Source: Candidatus Thalassarchaeaceae archaeon
GTDB lineage: Archaea > Thermoplasmatota > Poseidoniia > Poseidoniales > Thalassarchaeaceae
Length of the DNA stretch: 8,394 bases
Direction: 5' to 3'
NCBI GenBank assembly: GCA_030754395.1
Contig: JASMAJ010000031.1
Span: 1-8,394 of the forward strand
The position numbers were made by a program, and so were the translations under genes. A model generated the notes under the pieces. It ran no database searches. It saw only the letters and a program-made list of their open reading frames with translations, and was not told the origin of the DNA. Below, piece by piece: positions 7,086-8,394 of this stretch (position 1 is its first letter; each line of letters starts with the position of its first letter).

Positions 7086-7796
7086 TTAGAAGGAATCTAA
7101 CTCTCTTGCATTCAATGCATAATTGTGCGCCAAAACCTCACTCACACTTACCCAATCAGGCGTCGAACCATCAATCCAATCATATCGATGCCCCGGAATC
7201 AATCGCCAATCAGAAGGCAAAGTACGTAGCAAATCTCTAGCAAAAAGAATCGATTTCCATTGTGCCGTTGGATCTGATCCAGGCAAATCAACGCGACCAG
7301 AAGAAGCGGTGAACAACAAATCTCCAGCATGGTAAACACCGTGACCGTGGATTGTGCAATGACCGGGTGCATGACCTGGTGAATGAGTAATCGAGAGATT
7401 GATCCCTCCAGCAGACCATTCTATGGTTGAATTTGCCTCGTGAGTCCATTCATCAGTTAGTGAGATGTTTCCAAAAACAAATCTTCCTAAAAATGATTTA
7501 TGAATTGCTTCGTGATGACCCCACACCTCTACATCAGGTACTAATCGGAGCATTTCTGGAAAACCAGCTGTGTGGTCCCGATGGGAGTGTGTGTATAGTA
7601 GGTGAGTGGGGTGCAATCCTTCTGTAGCGAGGGCTTTAACCCAACGTTCTGAATCAAATGGGTCGACAATTGCTACAGTGCCTGATTCACGGTCAATCCA
7701 AGCGGTGTTCATATTCATCATCGAACCCATTTGAGTGACCCAGACTTCGATTCCGTCTTCGCCGACTTGAACATCGAACTCGCCATTGCCAAGCAT
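7086..7796 (-). CDS. Metallo-beta-lactamase-fold hydrolase, glyoxalase II-like
   Basis: A 236-residue single-domain MBL-fold enzyme, probably cytoplasmic since no signal peptide is seen. All dinuclear metal ligands are present: THSHRDH at 69-75 (His70, His72, Asp74, His75), His142 in SPGHAPGH, Asp159 in HAGD, and His203 in PGH. The segment HAGDLLF...GRVDLPGSDP is typical of the glyoxalase II/YcbL branch, which hydrolyses thioesters such as S-lactoylglutathione or analogues. It lacks the C-terminal glutathione-binding domain of true glyoxalase II, and its C-terminus ends in a helix with HNYALNARE. The start ATG at 7796 has no ribosome-binding site. It lies upstream of the por genes on the same strand but 133 bases away, and is divergent from leuS. 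The substrate is unknown; a thioesterase or persulfide dioxygenase (ETHE1-like) are alternatives. The link to por is positional only. Confidence 0.88.
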   Translation of the reverse strand: MLGNGEFDVQVGEDGIEVWVTQMGSMMNMNTAWIDRESGTVAIVDPFDSERWVKALATEGLHPTHLLYTHSHRDHTAGFPEMLRLVPDVEVWGHHEAIHKSFLGRFVFGNISLTDEWTHEANSTIEWSAGGINLSITHSPGHAPGHCTIHGHGVYHAGDLLFTASSGRVDLPGSDPTAQWKSILFARDLLRTLPSDWRLIPGHRYDWIDGSTPDWVSVSEVLAHNYALNARELDSF

Positions 7797-8013
7797 ATTT
7801 GTCCCGACTCATCTATTCATCAAAGTGCTATGCATTCAACAATCAGATTGTGGGATTAAAGCAACTTCAACAGGGCAGCGTTCAAATTGGAAAGGCTTGA
7901 CGGAGCAATGTGGCACGAATGCCCTCTTCTCATACCCCAGCGGGGGGCCTCTCACATGGCCTACTGCTTAGTTTGGGAGCCTGATGGCTTCCTTTTTGAT
8001 TGGGATGTGAAAT
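7797..8013. other. Divergent gap between the hydrolase and leuS genes
   Basis: A 217-base gap holding the start regions of two genes that point away from each other. No conserved open frame and no cloverleaf or T-loop consensus is visible. It contains a small hairpin, CCCC-AGC-GGGG at 7935-7945 within a G-run, in otherwise mixed sequence. Just before leuS lies GGGATGTGA (8002-8010), a mismatched Shine-Dalgarno-like stretch. No confident TATA box could be placed for either gene. Confidence 0.5.
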
Positions 8014-8394
8014 AATGGCATACGATTCTGCTGAAATTGAAGAGCGCTGGCAGGCACGCTGGCGTGAGGCCCGAGTCTTCGATGCTGAAGTCGATTCGAG
8101 CAAGCCGAAGTTCTACTGCCTAGAGATGTTTCCATATCCTTCGGGAAACATGCACATGGGGCATGTACGCAATTATTCAATTGGAGATGCGATGGCAAGA
8201 TTCCAGCGATTAATGGGCAATAATGTCCTCTATCCGATGGGTTACGATTCATTTGGTATGCCCGCTGAAAATGCAGCGAAGAAAGAGGGCGGGCATCCTC
8301 ATTCTGTTACTGAGCGTAATATTGCGATGATTAAGACTGATCAGGAACGCATGGGCTACTCATATGACTGGCGTAGAATGTTTGCAACATCAAC
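8014..8394 (+). CDS. leuS: Leucyl-tRNA synthetase, bacterial type, N-terminal 127 residues
   Basis: Class I synthetase that charges tRNA-Leu with leucine, here cut off by the right edge after 127 codons (the full enzyme is usually 800-900 residues). It begins with the conserved IEERWQARW helix. The signature sequence MFPYPSGNMHMGHVRNY at 38-54 contains the HIGH-class ATP-binding motif as HMGH (47-50). It continues with NVLYPMGYDSFGMPAENAA and a DW segment before the edge. These are hallmarks of bacterial and organellar LeuRS; the archaeal/eukaryotic form has a different sequence here. The start is secure because an in-frame stop (8008-8010) lies one codon upstream of ATG. The editing domain and KMSKS motif lie beyond the window. 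A weak ribosome-binding site is at 8002-8010. Confidence 0.95.

Noticed and set aside
7107..7838. TGCATTCAA at both ends of the hydrolase gene, one copy within TGCATTCAATGCA, as possible flanking repeats of a mobile unit.
   Set aside because: One copy is inside coding sequence, the match is only nine bases, and there is no transposase or target duplication.
7797..8013. A tRNA or small RNA gene, suggested by GTTCAAATT near 7890.
   Set aside because: The T-loop consensus is incomplete and no acceptor or anticodon stems could be paired around it.
7968..8252. Minus-strand open frame opposite the start of leuS.
   Set aside because: It is a shadow of the well-conserved LeuRS frame and has no recognisable feature.

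Overview
The window looks like a stretch of chromosome from an uncultured marine archaeon, most likely of the Marine Group II / Poseidoniales type (Thermoplasmatota). This is an inference. It rests on a UPF1/IGHMBP2-like helicase, a lineage-style zinc-ribbon/SAP protein, the mix of a full Shine-Dalgarno site with apparently leaderless starts, and several genes of bacterial character in one place. No rRNA or other marker gene is present to prove it. Seven protein genes fill nearly all of the sequence and no gap reaches 300 bases. I see no tRNA, rRNA, CRISPR array, insertion sequence or prophage.

Layout. 1-1367 (-): N-terminal two-thirds of an SF1B helicase, running off the left edge exactly at the QYRMHP motif. 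1368-1478: divergent promoter region. 1479-2762 (+): acidic protein with a zinc ribbon, a SAP domain and a proline-rich linker, no known function. 2809-3384 (+): GNAT acetyltransferase of the RimJ/RimL kind. 3378-3419: hairpin shared by the two convergent stop codons. 3414-5027 (-) and 5024-6952 (-): a two-gene pyruvate:ferredoxin oxidoreductase, overlapping by ATGA and transcribed alpha-gamma gene first. 6953-7085: por leader region with a GC-rich hairpin. 7086-7796 (-): glyoxalase-II-like metallo-beta-lactamase-fold hydrolase. 7797-8013: divergent gap. 8014-8394 (+): first 127 codons of a bacterial-type leucyl-tRNA synthetase.

How the genes relate. The clear functional unit is the por pair. 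Together the two proteins reproduce the domain order of the single-chain bacterial NifJ enzyme (I-II-III, then ferredoxin domain and TPP domain), cut once between domain III and the ferredoxin domain. They should make acetyl-CoA and reduced ferredoxin from pyruvate. The hydrolase upstream is on the same strand but 133 bases away, so co-transcription is uncertain. The helicase and the zinc-ribbon/SAP protein are divergent and both look nucleic-acid related, which hints at, but does not show, a shared role. The most unusual items are the zinc-ribbon/SAP protein, the two-gene NifJ-type enzyme and the bacterial-type LeuRS. I found no clear evidence of a wholly new multi-gene system.
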